A stretch of 57,486 nucleotides of DNA from Shewanella sp. TC10 (GTDB lineage: Bacteria > Pseudomonadota > Gammaproteobacteria > Enterobacterales > Shewanellaceae), in assembly GCF_009663145.1 (NCBI RefSeq), contig NZ_VKHR01000028.1:55-57540 (forward strand), in the 5' to 3' direction. Position numbers and translations under genes: made by a program. The first letter of the stretch is position 1; each line of letters begins with the position of its first letter. The notes below the pieces were generated by a model. That model was not told where the DNA came from. It saw only the letters and a list, made by a program, of their open reading frames with translations, and searched no databases. Positions 16,866 through 25,019 of the stretch are shown here, in pieces.

Positions 16866-17680
16866 CAGGTAAGTTAAATATTGTAGGCATTGGCCCTGGA
16901 TCCACAGAACTGATTACGCCGATGGCAAAGAATGCCATTGAAAGCGCCGATATCATTTTAGGCTACAAGCCATATGTGGAAATGGTCAACGCCCTTATTA
17001 CCCATCAGCAAGTGAAATCAAGCGGTATGACTCGTGAAGTCGACCGTGCAAGATTAGCGGTTGAACATGCCATGGATGGTAAAACAGTCACCGTACTATC
17101 GTCAGGTGATGCGGGGATTTATGCCATGGGCTCGATAGTCTACGAAGTACTAAAAGATAAAGGCTGGCAAGGCAATAACACCTTCCCGGTGCAAATGGTT
17201 CCTGGTATTACTGCCGCTAACTCTTGTGCATCTTTGGTTGGAACACCACTAGGACATGATGCCTGCACAATTTCATTATCAGACCTACTTACTCCTTGGT
17301 CACTTATCGAAAAGCGGATTGAAGCAGCTGCGGTTGCTGACTTTGCCATCACGTTTTACAACCCACGCTCACGTCGACGAATTGAGCAAATTGAGATAGC
17401 TCAGCGCATCTTATTAGCGCATCGCTCACCTGATACCCCTGTGGCGATTATCGACAACGCTTACCGTCCTGAACAACGCATAGAAATCAGTGATCTGGCA
17501 AGCTTTACCCAGTGTGAATTCGCCATGACTGCAGCTGTAATCATCGGCAACAGCCAAAGCTACCGTTTTGGTGATCTAATCATTACCCCACGGGGCTACG
17601 ACAACAAATATCATCTTGACAGTGGTCAGGTAAAACTAGGCCAACAACGCGGCCGCACCTTACAAACAGAGGAGTCATAA
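16862..17680 (+). CDS. cbiH: cobalt-precorrin-3 / factor III C17-methyltransferase (ring contraction)
   Basis: Tetrapyrrole methylase of 272 residues with LNIVGIGPGSTELITPMA near the start, then LGYKPYVEMV and LSSGDAGIYAMGSIVYEV. CbiH/CobJ-type signatures follow: MVPGITAANSCASLVGTPLG, ISLSDLLTPW, and FYNPRSRRR. The start is GTG at 16862, overlapping the cbiK stop as GTGA, with GGAG upstream. It carries out ring contraction. Confidence 0.96.
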   Translation: MTGKLNIVGIGPGSTELITPMAKNAIESADIILGYKPYVEMVNALITHQQVKSSGMTREVDRARLAVEHAMDGKTVTVLSSGDAGIYAMGSIVYEVLKDKGWQGNNTFPVQMVPGITAANSCASLVGTPLGHDACTISLSDLLTPWSLIEKRIEAAAVADFAITFYNPRSRRRIEQIEIAQRILLAHRSPDTPVAIIDNAYRPEQRIEISDLASFTQCEFAMTAAVIIGNSQSYRFGDLIITPRGYDNKYHLDSGQVKLGQQRGRTLQTEES

Positions 17681-17681
17681 C

Positions 17682-18473
17682 ATGACCGTATTTTTCATTG
17701 GCGCAGGACCTGGTGACCCAGATTTAATTACCGTTAAAGGCGCACGTTTAGTAGAGCAATGCCCAGTTGTACTTTATACCGGGTCATTAGTTCCCAAAGA
17801 AGTCGTTGCACGCGCTAAAGCCGATGCACTTGTGCTTAGCTCAGAGGATATGGACCTCGACGAGATCATCAAAGTATGTAAAGACGCTCAAGTCAAAGGC
17901 CTAGATGTAGCTCGCGTACAAACGGGGGATTTATCTATTTACAGTTCACTTGCCGAAACCACCCGTCGCTTAGACGCTGAAGGTATTGACTGGAAAGTGA
18001 TTCCAGGCGTGAGTTCATTTCAAGCATCAGCTGCCGCATTAGGCCAGGAACTGACGCTACCTGAAGAGTGCCAAACCATTATTTTAAGCCGTGCTAGCGG
18101 TCGAACCCCAGTTCCAGAAAAAGAGAACCTCAAATCACTTGCGTCCCACGAAGCAACAATGTGTTTGTTCTTGTCAGCAAGCCTTATCCGCAAAGTGGCT
18201 CGGGAACTTAAAGAAGTATACCCAGGCTCTTGGCCTGTTGCTGTCGTTGAAAAAGCATCACATCCAGAGCAGCGTATTATTCGCGGCACCTTAGACACAA
18301 TTGTTGAACAGGTTGAAGCAGCTGGCATTCGTGCCACAGCGATGATCATTGTCTCAAAAGTACTCGACGATAAGAAGTTTAAAGACTCACGTCTATACGC
18401 ACCTGAGTTTACCCATGGCTTTAGAAAAGCAAGACTTGTTGAAACCCAAGATACTGAGGCAAACAATGGCTAA
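17682..18473 (+). CDS. cbiF: cobalt-precorrin-4 C11-methyltransferase
   Basis: Tetrapyrrole methylase of 263 residues. Family motifs are FFIGAGPGDPDLITVKGA, VVLYTGSLVPKEVV, RVQTGDLSIYSSLAE, VIPGVSSFQASAAALGQELT and ILSRASGRTPVPE. All match CbiF/CobM. It starts one base after the cbiH stop, and its last eight bases overlap cobA. Confidence 0.97.
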   Translation: MTVFFIGAGPGDPDLITVKGARLVEQCPVVLYTGSLVPKEVVARAKADALVLSSEDMDLDEIIKVCKDAQVKGLDVARVQTGDLSIYSSLAETTRRLDAEGIDWKVIPGVSSFQASAAALGQELTLPEECQTIILSRASGRTPVPEKENLKSLASHEATMCLFLSASLIRKVARELKEVYPGSWPVAVVEKASHPEQRIIRGTLDTIVEQVEAAGIRATAMIIVSKVLDDKKFKDSRLYAPEFTHGFRKARLVETQDTEANNG

Positions 18474-19812
18474 ACCTGGAACTGTTTTCTTAGTGGGAGC
18501 TGGCCCGGGCGATCCTGGTCTGTTAACCCAAAAGGCTGCCGAGTTAATGAAGCACTGTGATGTAGTGTGTTACGACTTATTGGTAGGAGAAGCAATATTA
18601 GCCCAAATTCCGAAGGATAAAACGCTAATACCAGTAGGTTACCGAGGGTACTGCGGTACTAGCATCGAATACGGCATGCACCCAGAGGTAATTGACGCGG
18701 CATTGGCTGGTAACCAAGTGTTACGTTTAAAAGCTGGTGACCCATTCATCTTCGGTCGAGCTACTGAGGAATGCTTATGCTTGCAACACTTTGGAATTGA
18801 CTATCAGGTAGTACCGGGAATTAGTGCATCACTTGGAGCTGCAGCTTATGCAGGCTTCCCATTAACCAGCAATGGAATGGCGTCTGATGTAACTTTTGCC
18901 AGTGGTCATCGAACAACTAAAACCATTTGTAACTGGGCTGCTTTGGGTCAAAGCTCCGGTACATTAGTGCTATACATGGGAGCCAAAAAGCTTGCAGGAC
19001 ACGCAGAAATCTTAATGCAAGAAGGCAAAAGTGGTGACACGCCAGTGGCGATAATCTCTGCGGCAACCAGCGCACATCAACGCATGCTAAGTAGCACGCT
19101 AGCTACCGTAGGTAAGCAGGTAACTGAGTTCGACAATGGCGATCCAATGTTAGTGGTCATCGGTGATGTAGTGACCTTAGCTCCGAAGCTAGACTGGCGT
19201 AGTTTACTACCGCTTTCTAACACCCAAATACTCGCCTCAGGTGATAACAGCTGGCTTGCTGACAAACTAAAACTTGCTGGCGCGATTGTGGCTTACCCCT
19301 TTGGCACCAAATTGAATCAATGCTTTAGTCAGCAAGCCTGGACTTCACTGTTAAATCAAAAGGAATTGCATCTCGCTGACATTAGCTCTGCAAAAGCATT
19401 GCTCAATAGTGCACGTAAATACCAGTTAGACAGCCGTAACTGGCGATGGCAATTAACCGCTTGTTCACAGGCACAAAGTTGGCTGGCAGAGCGAGCTATT
19501 ATCTGCCCTGCCGAACCTTCACAGAATGCCATACGCCTACATCAACACAGCAATGGCTTACAAACAGAGCGTCATTTGCAGGTGCCAAGTTATCCGCTTC
19601 GGGCCACCAGTATCGCCTTAATTGATGATATTGAAGCACTGCAGTACCTGCACGACAATGCGCTACTCAGCGATGATGCTCAGTTACTTACTACCAGCAC
19701 TCACATGCAGTCACTCATACAGCAGCAAGGATTAGACGCAAGTGTCATCTCCAATAACGAACAGTTCTTGCTTTGGCTAAGCCGCCAAACTCGTACTGAA
19801 CAAGCAGCATAA
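18466..19812 (+). CDS. cobA: uroporphyrinogen-III C-methyltransferase fused to a HemD-like domain
   Basis: Residues 1 to about 250 are a uroporphyrinogen-III methyltransferase (SUMT) that makes precorrin-2. Motifs are LVGAGPGDPGLLT, VVCYDLLVG, RLKAGDPFIFGRATEE and VPGISASLGAAAYAGFPLT. Residues about 260-448 are an extra domain arranged like uroporphyrinogen-III synthase (HemD) but strongly diverged, with QILASGDNSWLADKLKLAGA at its start. Whether the second half is active cannot be judged from the sequence. The ATG at 18466 gives the usual SUMT start (MAKPGTVFLVG); a longer frame lies within cbiF. It supplies precorrin-2 for the operon. Confidence 0.9.
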   Translation: MAKPGTVFLVGAGPGDPGLLTQKAAELMKHCDVVCYDLLVGEAILAQIPKDKTLIPVGYRGYCGTSIEYGMHPEVIDAALAGNQVLRLKAGDPFIFGRATEECLCLQHFGIDYQVVPGISASLGAAAYAGFPLTSNGMASDVTFASGHRTTKTICNWAALGQSSGTLVLYMGAKKLAGHAEILMQEGKSGDTPVAIISAATSAHQRMLSSTLATVGKQVTEFDNGDPMLVVIGDVVTLAPKLDWRSLLPLSNTQILASGDNSWLADKLKLAGAIVAYPFGTKLNQCFSQQAWTSLLNQKELHLADISSAKALLNSARKYQLDSRNWRWQLTACSQAQSWLAERAIICPAEPSQNAIRLHQHSNGLQTERHLQVPSYPLRATSIALIDDIEALQYLHDNALLSDDAQLLTTSTHMQSLIQQQGLDASVISNNEQFLLWLSRQTRTEQAA

Positions 19813-19840
19813 CGCTGCACAACGGACTTTGGAGTTAATA

Positions 19841-20458
19841 ATGAACGCACTCGCAACGGCGTCTAGCTACAACTACATTATGCTCGATGCCGCTCAGCCA
19901 GTTACAGCTGAGCAGGTTATCACACAGCTAGAGCAAAGCCTTCATCCACAAGGACTGCTAGTAATACGCCAAGAGTATTTGAGCCAAACATTACAGCAGT
20001 TGGTTGAAGCGCGTGGTTGGCACTTGCTAGGAGTAGAAAGACGCTGGCGTTGCAAGATGAAAAAATACCTTAATACACAGCAAAGTGGCCCGCACAATGA
20101 GCTGATATTGATGGCTATATTCGTCACAGCTGACACTCAAAAAGATTGGCTATCTGAAATTGATAGCCAGCCTAAGGTGGCCAGTATCTGCACTTCAATA
20201 ACACCTAAAATTCGCCCGTCTACTAAACGTCTCTTGGTTTGCGTTCAACAGCCTTGCAGTTGCTTATCTCGAACAAAACAACAGATAAAACAAATTGCTC
20301 AGGCTTGCGAAGATAGACAGGTAAAACTACTTCGCACCCAATGCATTGGAGGTTGTTCACCATTAGGAAGTGCCCTTTATAGCGACGGCGAATCCAGCAC
20401 AGTAGTCACTGATCTACTCCATTACTCTAAGCAGCAATTAAATGAACTTTTTAACTAA
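19841..20458 (+). CDS. unknown cobalamin-operon protein: half methyltransferase-like, half [2Fe-2S] ferredoxin-like
   Basis: I do not recognise this 205-residue protein. Residues about 10-75 resemble the second half of a Rossmann methyltransferase (YNYIMLDAAQPVTAEQVI, then LHPQGLLVIRQEYLSQTL) without the S-adenosylmethionine glycine loop. Residues about 129-195 form a thioredoxin-like ferredoxin domain with Cys134, Cys139, Cys141, Cys168 and Cys172 (LLVCVQQPCSCL then QCIGGC). The same CIGGC style occurs at the end of CbiG in this operon. The start is ATG 19841, with GGAG eight bases upstream. It could be an electron carrier for a reductive step such as precorrin-6A reduction, for which no cbiJ is seen, or for cobalt reduction; this is a hypothesis. 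Confidence 0.7.
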   Translation: MNALATASSYNYIMLDAAQPVTAEQVITQLEQSLHPQGLLVIRQEYLSQTLQQLVEARGWHLLGVERRWRCKMKKYLNTQQSGPHNELILMAIFVTADTQKDWLSEIDSQPKVASICTSITPKIRPSTKRLLVCVQQPCSCLSRTKQQIKQIAQACEDRQVKLLRTQCIGGCSPLGSALYSDGESSTVVTDLLHYSKQQLNELFN

Positions 20459-21377
20459 CCGCCGCCGGCTTTATGCCGCGATCGGCAGCTTAATACTGAG
20501 CTACCAGTGCTATGCAGGCGAACCTCAGCAAATCTCAGCCGAATGCTACCTTACGGTCAAACCTAATCAGCCTGAGCGAGTGGTTGTGTTAAACCAGTTT
20601 GCGGTAGAAAACATGCTAATGCTTGGTTTGCAAGGTCGAATGCTTGCCACAGCCTTTCCAGATGAAGGCTATAACCAAGCATTTAGTGAAAAACTAGCAA
20701 GTATTCCACAATTATCACCTCGTTGGCCAAGTAAAGAACAACTACTGCAACTGCGCCCAGACTTTATTTACGCTGGGTTCCCTACTGCATTTGGACCCAG
20801 TGTTTTGGGGGAAGCTACACAGTGGCAACAATGGGGAGTTGGGTCATTAAAAAGTGCTGCCTACTGCAATGCACCTAGCCGTCCTCTTGAATGGCAAGAT
20901 TTATGGACTGATATCAGCCAACTTGCAGAGATATTTGATCGCAAACCACAACTAGCGCAACTAAGAGCAGATAAAGAAGCACAACTAGCTGCGTTACCGG
21001 TAAATAAACAATGGCGTATTTTGCATTTGGACGGCCTATCGCAAGGAGCCCGAGTCGCGGGTAGTCATAGCGCTGCTGATTTACTCATTCGCCTTGCCGG
21101 TGGAGTGAATGTTGCCCAAGCACTGCCCCATAAATGGGGAACTTGGAGCTGGGAGCAAGTACTTATTTCCAAACCCGAAGTGATTGTGATCGCACAATCA
21201 CAGTCAACTGAAGACAGTGAGGTCATTAAATTTTTGACCGAACATCCTTTACTACAAAAAATTGATGCGGTGAAACATCGCCGTTTTATAACCGTGCCCT
21301 TTAGTCAGGCCGTTACTTCACCACGCCTAATCGAAGGTGTGGTGACGGTAAATCAAGCACTGAATAAATATAAATAA
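20442..21377 (+). CDS. periplasmic binding protein of the BtuF/FepB type (metal or corrinoid uptake)
   Basis: A 311-residue ABC-transporter solute-binding protein (periplasmic-binding-protein-2 fold, metal chelate class). It has a signal peptide over residues 1-25 (twin-Arg-like NRRRLYAAIGSLILSYQCYA). Binding-fold motifs include ERVVVLNQFAVENMLMLGLQGRM, LLQLRPDFIYAGFPT and QVLISKPEVIVIAQS. It overlaps the gene before it by 17 bp and is followed after 16 bp by a TonB receptor. No permease or ATPase is next to it, so it must share one, perhaps BtuCD. Substrate unknown; a cobalt chelate or corrinoid is the contextual guess. Confidence 0.82.
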   Translation: MNFLTNRRRLYAAIGSLILSYQCYAGEPQQISAECYLTVKPNQPERVVVLNQFAVENMLMLGLQGRMLATAFPDEGYNQAFSEKLASIPQLSPRWPSKEQLLQLRPDFIYAGFPTAFGPSVLGEATQWQQWGVGSLKSAAYCNAPSRPLEWQDLWTDISQLAEIFDRKPQLAQLRADKEAQLAALPVNKQWRILHLDGLSQGARVAGSHSAADLLIRLAGGVNVAQALPHKWGTWSWEQVLISKPEVIVIAQSQSTEDSEVIKFLTEHPLLQKIDAVKHRRFITVPFSQAVTSPRLIEGVVTVNQALNKYK

Positions 21378-21393
21378 ACTTTCAGGGATAATA

Positions 21394-23328
21394 ATGAAAC
21401 TTTCAAAAGTATTTTTTGCAGTCTCTCTTTTAACTGCAGCAAATGTTCAAGCCGATGACCAAAGTCAAAAAATAGAACATTTAGAAATCATAGGCGTTGC
21501 TGAACAATCACAAGCTTTTGACCAACAAAAACTCGGTGTCGAGCTAGTGGTTATTGACCGTGGAACCATTGAACAAGCGGGAACGTCAGATCTTAATGCA
21601 ATTCTTCAACAAAGCGTACCAGGGCTAACCGCACTCGCCAAAAATGGTCGTTACGACTATGCCACATACTCACTGCAAGGTTCACGCTCAAAAGACATCT
21701 TATGGCTAATTGATGGCGTTCGGATTAATAACCGCTTATTCGGCAGTGGTTACCTAGATACTATTTCAACAGCAATGATTGAACGAATTGAAGTCATGAA
21801 AGCAGGCCAATCAGTGCTTTATGGTACAACGGCTCTTGCGGGAGTCATCAACGTTGTGACACGCAGCTATAAAGGTACCGATGAAGCGCAACTCAACGTG
21901 GGAATCGACAGTTTGGCAAGCACTCAACTATCAGGTTACGGCACATCAAAGATCGGTCAAACCGAAGTGACTGTGTTCGGCGCGAGTGACCAATCTGATG
22001 GGTACCAGCCGTTTGCCGATGAAGATATGCATTGGACCACAACTGACAAAAACCGAGGATACGACGTACAAAACCTTGGAGTAAAACTAGCTCAAACCTT
22101 AGGTGACACTCGCTTACAGTTAATGGGTCAATTCAACAAAGCAGACCTTGATTATGCTCGTCCGTACTACAATGTAACCACTCAAAATAAGCGTGAGCAA
22201 ACACTGGTAATCGCACAAGCAGAACACAAGGTCAATGCCGATCATCAAGTGTACTTGAAAGCCTATTATCACAAATGGGATACCGACTATTTCCGTCTAT
22301 ATCAATACGAAGATAAAAGTGTAGAAGTTATCAATGATAATGATCCATGGTGGTTTGAAGACTATGGTGCCAAGCTGCAAATAACCTCGAATCTTAATGG
22401 TCATCAGTTGCGCTATGGTATCGAACAGCAGCGATACTATGGCGAAGATGTGGTCATGGATTTTGAATCCAATACAGAAATCGCCACAGACGTTTTCATG
22501 CAATATGTACCAGAGCTTGGTTTAGATAATACTACAGTTTCAATTGGTGGCCGCCACACAATGATCACCGATGGGGAATCGGGTAATGCTTTCGAAATTA
22601 GCGGCCTACATCAGCTAACTGATAAGTGGGCTATCAAGCTAGCCACCGGTACATCTTTCAGTTTACCAACTGCAGAGCAGTTGTATACGAAAGAAGATGG
22701 CTCAACCATGGGCAACCGCAATCTAACCCCTGAAGAAGGTATTAACGTCAACCTTGGTGTTGATTACAATAATGAAAGTCAACATTGGGCAACTAACCTA
22801 TTTTGGCGTCAGATATCCAACCTTATAGGCTCAGGTCAAGTCGACGGAAACTGGCAGTATATGAATGTTGGCCAAGAAGTTGTCACTCAGGGCATTGATA
22901 TCAGTACCGTTCAGTACCTAACACAAGATATTAACCTAGATGTCGCTGTCACCTATACCAATATTCAAGATCAAGACGATGTTGATGCACTGTTAGATAT
23001 CCCTGATTTAACGGCAAACATTCGCCTTAACTACCAACCAGTTGACTCAAATTGGAATGCTTGGCTACACGCTAACTATGTGGGCACAATGAGCAAGTAC
23101 GACCTAGAGTACGGTGAATACACTTTAGTTGACCTTGGCTGGTCCCTAAACTTTGGCAATATTCATAACCAAACTGTGACCTTAAAAGTAGAAAACTTAC
23201 TAGACACAGAAAACGTGACCGGTTTATTTAACCCTGCTAGTTCTGCACCAGCAGATTTTTATGACGGTCCTATTGATGTAATGGGTACGCCACGTAATAT
23301 TCAGCTTAATTATGGTTACAAGTTCTAA
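21394..23328 (+). CDS. TonB-dependent outer-membrane receptor in the cbi operon
   Basis: A 644-residue outer-membrane receptor with a signal peptide (residues 1-20, cleavage after VQA). The plug domain contains LNAILQQSVPGLTALA, ILWLIDGVRINNR and IERIEVMKAGQSVLYGTTALAGVINV. A beta-barrel follows and ends in the aromatic YGYKF. It follows a solute-binding protein gene by 16 bp. It is only distantly similar to the BtuB at 26192-28006. Position suggests import of cobalt complexes or corrinoids; the window contains no cbiMNQO or other obvious cobalt transporter. Substrate assignment is inference. Confidence 0.88.
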   Translation: MKLSKVFFAVSLLTAANVQADDQSQKIEHLEIIGVAEQSQAFDQQKLGVELVVIDRGTIEQAGTSDLNAILQQSVPGLTALAKNGRYDYATYSLQGSRSKDILWLIDGVRINNRLFGSGYLDTISTAMIERIEVMKAGQSVLYGTTALAGVINVVTRSYKGTDEAQLNVGIDSLASTQLSGYGTSKIGQTEVTVFGASDQSDGYQPFADEDMHWTTTDKNRGYDVQNLGVKLAQTLGDTRLQLMGQFNKADLDYARPYYNVTTQNKREQTLVIAQAEHKVNADHQVYLKAYYHKWDTDYFRLYQYEDKSVEVINDNDPWWFEDYGAKLQITSNLNGHQLRYGIEQQRYYGEDVVMDFESNTEIATDVFMQYVPELGLDNTTVSIGGRHTMITDGESGNAFEISGLHQLTDKWAIKLATGTSFSLPTAEQLYTKEDGSTMGNRNLTPEEGINVNLGVDYNNESQHWATNLFWRQISNLIGSGQVDGNWQYMNVGQEVVTQGIDISTVQYLTQDINLDVAVTYTNIQDQDDVDALLDIPDLTANIRLNYQPVDSNWNAWLHANYVGTMSKYDLEYGEYTLVDLGWSLNFGNIHNQTVTLKVENLLDTENVTGLFNPASSAPADFYDGPIDVMGTPRNIQLNYGYKF

Positions 23329-23356
23329 CATCTCACGCCACTGTTAGGACCTTTTA

Positions 23357-23383
23357 AAGAGCATGTTGTTACTTCATGCTCTT
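23357..23383 (+). repeat. stem-loop after the TonB receptor gene
   Basis: AAGAGCATG (23357-23365) pairs with CATGCTCTT (23375-23383) across a nine-base loop. No T-run follows, so a classic terminator is unlikely. It may stabilise the upstream message or lower expression of the downstream cobC-like, cbiB and cobD genes. It lies in the largest gap of the rightward operon (23329-23456). Confidence 0.5.
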
Positions 23384-23456
23384 GATAGTAAACATAAAAG
23401 ATTTGTGCTCATCACACTTTTTGGAGAACGCTTAATAGCGATTACAGTATACCTAT

Positions 23457-24041
23457 ATGTCGATTGAGATTTTTATTGCCCGCCATGGGCAGACCCAATG
23501 GAACAAACAATATCGTTTGCAAGGACAGCATGACAGCCCTCTGACATCCGTTGGCGTTGAGCAGTCTAATTACTTAGGCCAACAACTAAAACAATTGGCT
23601 CCAACTTCGATTTACAGCAGCGATTTAGGTCGAGCAGTACAAACCGCCACTATAGCCAATCAGCACCTAAACCTCCCTCTACAAACCCATATTAGCCTTA
23701 GAGAACGTCACTTTGGCTTACTTCAAGGAAAATCCATTAAAGTTAATTCAAAATTTTATCCGACCTATCAACAACGCTTATCTAAGCCAAATAAATCTGT
23801 TGCAGGCATGGAAACTGAACTTCATGTGCGGCAACGAATACAAGAGTTCGTGCAGCAGCTTAGCCAACTTAACGAGAACAGAGTTGCAGTGATTTGCCAC
23901 GGCGAATGGATGCGAATTTTGTGCGAGAGCCTTAAACAGCAAACGTCAACGTCTGATACCTCAACCCTTTTGACGACCGTGCCCGATAACGGACAGGTAC
24001 TGCACCTTAGTTACCAAGGAGGCAACATTGTTCATCACTGA
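23457..24041 (+). CDS. second histidine phosphatase, CobC-like
   Basis: A 194-residue histidine phosphatase with FIARHGQTQWN (residues 6-16), SSDLGRAVQTA, LRERHFGLLQGK and the second histidine in VICHGEWMRIL. Located before cbiB and cobD, it may remove phosphate in nucleotide-loop or aminopropanol synthesis. The window already has a CobC at 5279-5908, and the two differ clearly in sequence, so they probably have different substrates. A general phosphoglycerate-mutase-like phosphatase is the alternative. Confidence 0.8.
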   Translation: MSIEIFIARHGQTQWNKQYRLQGQHDSPLTSVGVEQSNYLGQQLKQLAPTSIYSSDLGRAVQTATIANQHLNLPLQTHISLRERHFGLLQGKSIKVNSKFYPTYQQRLSKPNKSVAGMETELHVRQRIQEFVQQLSQLNENRVAVICHGEWMRILCESLKQQTSTSDTSTLLTTVPDNGQVLHLSYQGGNIVHH

Positions 24042-25005
24042 CATCAGCTTGTGGCATTGCGCCGCTGTCACTTTATTAGCACTGCTCATTGATCGAATAT
24101 GTGGTGAGCCAACACGTTACCATCCACTGGTCACATTTGGTCGCTGGGCTAGGTTTATTGAGCTTCTCACTTGGCGCAATCATAAAATTAGTGGTTTGCT
24201 CGCTTGGATATTAGTGTGCGCTCCTTTACTTGCCTTAGTACCGATATTGAATGCGGTAACATCGCTAATATTAAGCACATTGCCACAAACTCTATCTAGC
24301 TTATTAGCCTCCCCCTGGTGGATAGATGCCATCATATTGTATTTGATTATCGGTGGACGCAGCTTACAGCAACATGCTGAAGCTATCTCCAACGCCTACC
24401 TAGAATCAGGCCTAGATGGCGCCAGAAATAAAGTGGCAATGATAGTTAGTCGTGATACTTCACAAATGAATGAACAACAAGTCGTTAATGCCACTCTTGA
24501 GTCTGTGCTTGAAAATGCCAATGATGCGGTATTTGGTGCGTTATTTTGGTACGTCGTGGGCGGCTTACCCGCCGCATTGCTTTATCGAGGATGTAACACC
24601 TTAGATGCCATGTGGGGCTATAAAAACACACGTTTCTTTCACTTTGGTTATGTCGCGGCCAAAATCGATGATCTAATGAACTATATCCCGGCAAGGTTGT
24701 TAGCCTGCGTTTTCGCCTTACTAGGGCAAACCAAAAATGCCTTTAACAGCTGGGCGACTTTAGCGAGTAAATGTGTGAGCCCAAATGGTGGCGTAGTGAT
24801 GAACAGTGGCGCTGGCGCACTAGGCATAGAAATTGGTGGTAAAGCGACCTATTTTGGTAAAGAAGTCGACAAAGCACCGATTGGCATTGGTCGACAAGCC
24901 GAGATGAGCGACATTCCACGAGCAACTCAACTTGCTAATAAGAGCTATTTCGCATGGCCGTTAACTCTATGTTTATTAGCGCTTGTACAATTATTATTAA
25001 CCTAG
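24028..25005 (+). CDS. cbiB: adenosylcobinamide-phosphate synthase
   Basis: Membrane enzyme of 325 residues that attaches the aminopropanol (phosphate) arm to adenosylcobyric acid. Family motifs are LIDRICGEPTRYHPLVTFG near the N terminus, MIVSRDTSQMN, ATLESVLENANDAVFGALFWY and ARLLACVFAL. Several hydrophobic segments are visible. The start is TTG at 24028: a full AAGGAGG lies five bases upstream inside the end of the phosphatase gene, which settles the choice. The two genes overlap by 14 bp. Confidence 0.95.
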   Translation: MFITDISLWHCAAVTLLALLIDRICGEPTRYHPLVTFGRWARFIELLTWRNHKISGLLAWILVCAPLLALVPILNAVTSLILSTLPQTLSSLLASPWWIDAIILYLIIGGRSLQQHAEAISNAYLESGLDGARNKVAMIVSRDTSQMNEQQVVNATLESVLENANDAVFGALFWYVVGGLPAALLYRGCNTLDAMWGYKNTRFFHFGYVAAKIDDLMNYIPARLLACVFALLGQTKNAFNSWATLASKCVSPNGGVVMNSGAGALGIEIGGKATYFGKEVDKAPIGIGRQAEMSDIPRATQLANKSYFAWPLTLCLLALVQLLLT

Positions 25006-25019
25006 AAGTGATACATAAA

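Noticed and set aside
23357..23383. Operon-ending terminator before the second cobC-like gene
   Set aside because: The stem is good but no T-tract follows, and cbiB and cobD downstream belong to the same pathway.
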